A stretch of DNA of 35,493 nt, from NCBI RefSeq assembly GCF_004799755.1, contig NZ_SLUB01000049.1, positions 1 through 35,493 on the forward strand, in the 5' to 3' direction. Below the pieces are notes generated by a model that saw only the letters and a list, made by a program, of their open reading frames with translations, ran no database searches and was not told where the DNA came from. Source of the stretch: Bacillus timonensis. Its GTDB lineage: Bacteria; Bacillota; Bacilli; Bacillales; Bacillaceae_L. Below are positions 33,026-35,493 of this stretch, piece after piece (within the stretch, counting starts at the first letter, position 1; every line of letters begins with the position of its first letter). Position numbers and translations under genes: made by a program.

Positions 33026-33577
33026 CTAGTTTAAATGGTAGATCAATTGAACAACGCCGGATGAAAATCTATTGGTTTGAACCAATTTCAAATTCACCCT
33101 CTGCTTTATGTCGCTAAATAAAGGTTTTCCATCTCCCAATACAACAGGGTGAACAGACAATCTATATTCATCAACAAGTCCTAAATTGATAAAAGTGGTG
33201 ATCAGACTTGCTCCTCCGTATAGCCAAATGTCTTTACCATGCTTTTTCTTTAATTCATTTACTTCTGCAAAAATATCATCATTTATGTATTTAACATGAT
33301 GATCACTACCCTTTTGCGTTCGAGAAAACACATATTTTTCTTTACTATGGACGGTATCCCACATTTCCTTTTCCGTATCTGGGTATTCCGTTTTTGGAGT
33401 ATATTGCCCCCATAAATCGTAGCTTTTTCTTCCGTAAAAAATAGTATCGATATTATTTAAGAAATCCAAAAACCCCATATCTGAGTCCATTACGCACCAG
33501 TCAACTTCCCCTCTCGGTCCCTCAATAAATCCATCTAAACTAACTGCCAAATCTAAAACAACTCTTCTTGATCTCAT
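33026..33577 (-). CDS. Dihydrofolate reductase / RibD C-terminal-like protein (YyaP type)
   Basis: A 183-residue protein of the DHFR/RibD-C superfamily, probably an NADPH-dependent reductase of uncertain substrate. Family marks are RVVLDLAVSLDGFIEG at the start, IFYGRKSYDLW, the IWLYGGASLITTFINLGLVDEYRLSVHPVVLG block near residues 125-160, and a short C-terminal strand. The frame is open up to 33712; the ATG at 33577 is chosen because GGGAGG stands a few bases upstream and it matches the family start. It ends next to a GGGACA repeat. Confidence 0.85.
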   Translation of the reverse strand: MRSRRVVLDLAVSLDGFIEGPRGEVDWCVMDSDMGFLDFLNNIDTIFYGRKSYDLWGQYTPKTEYPDTEKEMWDTVHSKEKYVFSRTQKGSDHHVKYINDDIFAEVNELKKKHGKDIWLYGGASLITTFINLGLVDEYRLSVHPVVLGDGKPLFSDIKQRVNLKLVQTNRFSSGVVQLIYHLN

Positions 33578-33861
33578 TTTTCTACCTCCCGTTATAAAAT
33601 GGGTTTGTAAAACCAACAATTCGTAACCTTTATCCTTTAATCCTCGAGATGAAACACTCACATTTTGATATATAATTTCACATTTAAGGATGCCCCTTTT
33701 GACTAGAACCAAGTAATTTCGAAGGGTTATATCTAAAAATATATAGTATCTGATGATGGTAAATTATCCAACAATTATGTTTCAAACCCTATTAAGCTAG
33801 TGAAATGAATAAGGTACGTTTGTGACAGATTTCCCCGTACACACTGCAGCGCATTTTATGG

Positions 33862-33928
33862 TAAAATAAAATTCCTTGGCAGGGGCATTTATAAAGCGAG
33901 TTGACTTTTTGGGTCAACTCGCTTTTTT
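33862..33928 (+). ncRNA. Orphan promoter plus terminator: candidate short RNA
   Basis: An extended -10 (TGGTAAAAT, with TAAAAT at 33862-33867) is followed by a 13-bp perfect stem (33893-33905 with 33913-33925) and a T run. No plus-strand gene lies upstream between 33578 and 33861, so the terminator has no obvious owner. A transcript of about 55 bases would result. It could instead be the remnant of a deleted gene. The rest of the gap to 34131 shows no gene. Confidence 0.35.
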
Positions 33929-34131
33929 ATAGTATCATCTGAACACATATCCACACCCGTAATTCGCAACTTCCCTCCCACCTATGAATAAGCAGAATAC
34001 TTCCTATCGTTTCCGATTCGATGTATCATTATTTTTGCACGATAATAAAGTACCACTGATTAGCTAAGTATAAAATGGTACTGGTTTTCACTTTTTTTAT
34101 ATAAATCAAACGTTTATGGAGGTTACAAACA

Positions 34132-35274
34132 ATGAATCAAGACAATCAATTTATGTTAACACCCTTTAATCTCCCTAACGGGGTTGAATTAAAAAACAGA
34201 CTCGTCATGGCACCTATGACTAATTTTTCATCTAACCCAGATGGAACTGTTTCAGATGCTGAGGTAAGCTACTATGCTCGCCGTGCTAGTGGAGTGAGTA
34301 TGGTGATTACAGCTTGTACATATGTTACTCCAAATGGAAAAGGATTCCACGGTGAATTTGCTGGTGACAAGGATGAGATGATACCAAGCTTAACTCGATT
34401 AGCAAAGGCCATTAAAGAAAAAGGAGCCAAAGCAATCTTACAAATCTTTCATGGTGGAAGAATGTGTCCTCCCGAATTAGTTCCAAATGGAGAAATCGTT
34501 AGCGCTAGTGATGTGCCTGCAGAAAGAGGCGGTAAATCAACAGAGGATCCTGATGTCAAACCAAGAGCATTAACGGAACATGAAGTCGAAGAAATCATAA
34601 AAGCATTTGGCGAAACCACACGACGTGCCATCGAAGCAGGTTATGATGGAGTTGAAATACATGGAGCAAACGGCTATTTAATTCAACAATTCTTCTCCCC
34701 ACATTCAAACCGTCGTGAGGATCGATTTGGGGGTAGCCTTGAAAAACGCATGACCTTCCCACTTGCTATTGTGGAAGAAGTGCAAAGAGTTGTAAAAGAA
34801 CATGCGACTCCTGAGTTTATTGTTGGATACCGTTTTTCACCAGAAGAACCTGAAACACCAGGAATTACAATGGGTGATACACTCAAACTGGTTGATACTT
34901 TAGCTGAGAAAGGACTAGATTATCTTCACGTGTCTTTAGCAGATTTCTTTTCAACAGCTAGAAGAGGTGTTGAAGATACCAACAAAACACGTATCGCATA
35001 CTTGCTTGAAACGATTAATAACCGGGTTCCGTTGATCGGAGTTGGATCTATTTATACTGCAGAAGATGCTCGTAAGGCCTTTAAAACCGGTGTCCCTTTA
35101 CTTGCAATAGGTAGAGGTCTAATCATTGAACCAGATTGGGTACAAAAAGTAGCAGAAGATAAAGAAAATGAAATCGTGACGAAAATAGACAAAACTAAAC
35201 AAAAAGAATTAGTGATTCCAGACCCTCTATGGAATGCTATCATCCACACCCCTGGCTGGTTTCCAGGAGTCTGA
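34132..35274 (+). CDS. Old Yellow Enzyme family NADH-dependent flavin oxidoreductase (YqiG-like)
   Basis: A 380-residue FMN-binding TIM-barrel ene-reductase. LVMAPMTNF at the start, QIFHGGR at 104-110, and the substrate-binding His177 and Asn180 in EIHGANGYLIQQFFSP followed by NRREDRFGGS are diagnostic. The C-terminal phosphate site is the GVGSIYTAEDARKAFKTGVPLLAIGRGLI stretch, listed here for orientation. Such enzymes reduce activated C=C bonds in electrophilic compounds, and this one resembles B. subtilis YqiG. GGAGG lies nine bases before the ATG. A GGGACA repeat starts two bases after the stop codon. Confidence 0.93.
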   Translation: MNQDNQFMLTPFNLPNGVELKNRLVMAPMTNFSSNPDGTVSDAEVSYYARRASGVSMVITACTYVTPNGKGFHGEFAGDKDEMIPSLTRLAKAIKEKGAKAILQIFHGGRMCPPELVPNGEIVSASDVPAERGGKSTEDPDVKPRALTEHEVEEIIKAFGETTRRAIEAGYDGVEIHGANGYLIQQFFSPHSNRREDRFGGSLEKRMTFPLAIVEEVQRVVKEHATPEFIVGYRFSPEEPETPGITMGDTLKLVDTLAEKGLDYLHVSLADFFSTARRGVEDTNKTRIAYLLETINNRVPLIGVGSIYTAEDARKAFKTGVPLLAIGRGLIIEPDWVQKVAEDKENEIVTKIDKTKQKELVIPDPLWNAIIHTPGWFPGV

Positions 35275-35275
35275 T

Positions 35276-35295
35276 GGGACAGAGGGACAGGTCCA
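35276..35295. repeat. GGGACA dispersed repeat, copy 4
   Basis: GGGACAGAGGGACAGGTCCA matches the first two thirds of the copy at 32982, placed directly behind the OYE stop codon. The closing TGTCCC arm is absent. Confidence 0.5.
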
Positions 35296-35368
35296 CTAGC
35301 TTTGCATAATTGCATTTATTTTGATAAAAAGTAATATATTTACAGTTAGTTTTTTTGCTTGGGAGCTA

Positions 35369-35398
35369 AAACAACAATCATGAATAAAATTGTTGTTT
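35369..35398 (-). terminator. Possible terminator at the right edge
   Basis: AAACAACAAT and ATTGTTGTTT form a perfect 10-bp stem with a 10-nt loop. On the minus strand it is followed by TTTAGC, so the T run is short. It would end the gene that enters from the right edge. Confidence 0.45.
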
Positions 35399-35421
35399 GT
35401 TCCCATTTTTTGGTATTTTCT

Positions 35422-35493
35422 TTACTTTATTTTCCTTTTAATACGTTTCTTTTTCTCACCAATTAGCGCAACACTTCCGTAGAATATTTCTTT
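35422..35493 (-). CDS. C-terminal end of a gene cut by the window edge
   Basis: On the minus strand the last 72 bases are open and read KEIFYGSVALIG followed by a Lys/Arg-rich tail and TAA. This looks like the basic cytoplasmic end of a membrane protein. A hairpin lies about 25 bases downstream. With so little sequence I cannot name it. Confidence 0.35.
   Translation of the reverse strand, partial: KEIFYGSVALIGEKKKRIKRKIK

Overview
The window looks like a chromosomal segment of a low-GC, endospore-forming Bacillaceae species (Bacillus/Neobacillus-like). The pointers are strong AGGAGG-type ribosome binding sites, several TTG starts, CsaA and TrmL proteins very close to the B. subtilis forms, a DUF3231 protein, and S-box (SAM) and THI-box (TPP) riboswitches. 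There are no rRNA or tRNA genes and no transposase. Most genes lie on the minus strand in short operons closed by clear intrinsic terminators.

Layout. 1-4.4 kb: a two-gene McrBC-like restriction module (large AAA+ GTPase/ATPase plus PD-(D/E)XK nuclease), minus strand, closed by a terminator. 4.7-8.3 kb: a multi-pass membrane protein, a nitronate monooxygenase-family enzyme and a lipoprotein; between the last two lies a relic of a glycoside hydrolase 3'-end. 8.5-11.1 kb: an NAD-salvage locus (NrtR-type Nudix regulator, PnuC transporter, NadR-type NMNAT/NR kinase) with two matching palindromic operators. 11.4-16.7 kb: an RDD membrane protein, CsaA, an SDR oxidoreductase, a GH3 glycosidase and a divergent AraC regulator. 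16.8-23.4 kb: a lipoprotein, an AtoE-type transporter, D-serine ammonia-lyase, and an EhuABCD-type amino-acid/ectoine ABC transporter. 23.8-25.7 kb: a tiny membrane protein, a decayed YfhP-type gene, and a PadR regulator with a HAAS-type membrane partner behind three repeated operators. 25.7-27.7 kb: a tandem AhpD/carboxymuconolactone-decarboxylase protein behind a SAM-I riboswitch, and tenA behind a TPP riboswitch. 27.8-35.3 kb: TrmL, a DUF202 protein, a DUF3231 protein, a glycine-zipper membrane protein, a short UvrA paralogue, a dihydrofolate-reductase-like protein and an Old Yellow Enzyme. A gene on the minus strand appears to be cut by the right edge.

How genes work together. NrtR probably controls its own transcription and pnuC-nadR, so nicotinamide riboside uptake and conversion to NAD are set by one sensor. 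AtoE and DsdA share an upstream 13-mer, with a close variant near ehuB, suggesting a small amino-acid uptake/deamination regulon. The PadR/HAAS pair looks like a self-regulated envelope-stress-type cassette. The most unexpected link is the complete S-box riboswitch, with its own promoter, terminator and antiterminator, whose only downstream gene is a two-domain CxxC AhpD-like protein. That would make this protein a candidate new member of a methionine/sulfur regulon.

Limits: all family assignments come from reading motifs by eye; no database search or folding program was run.
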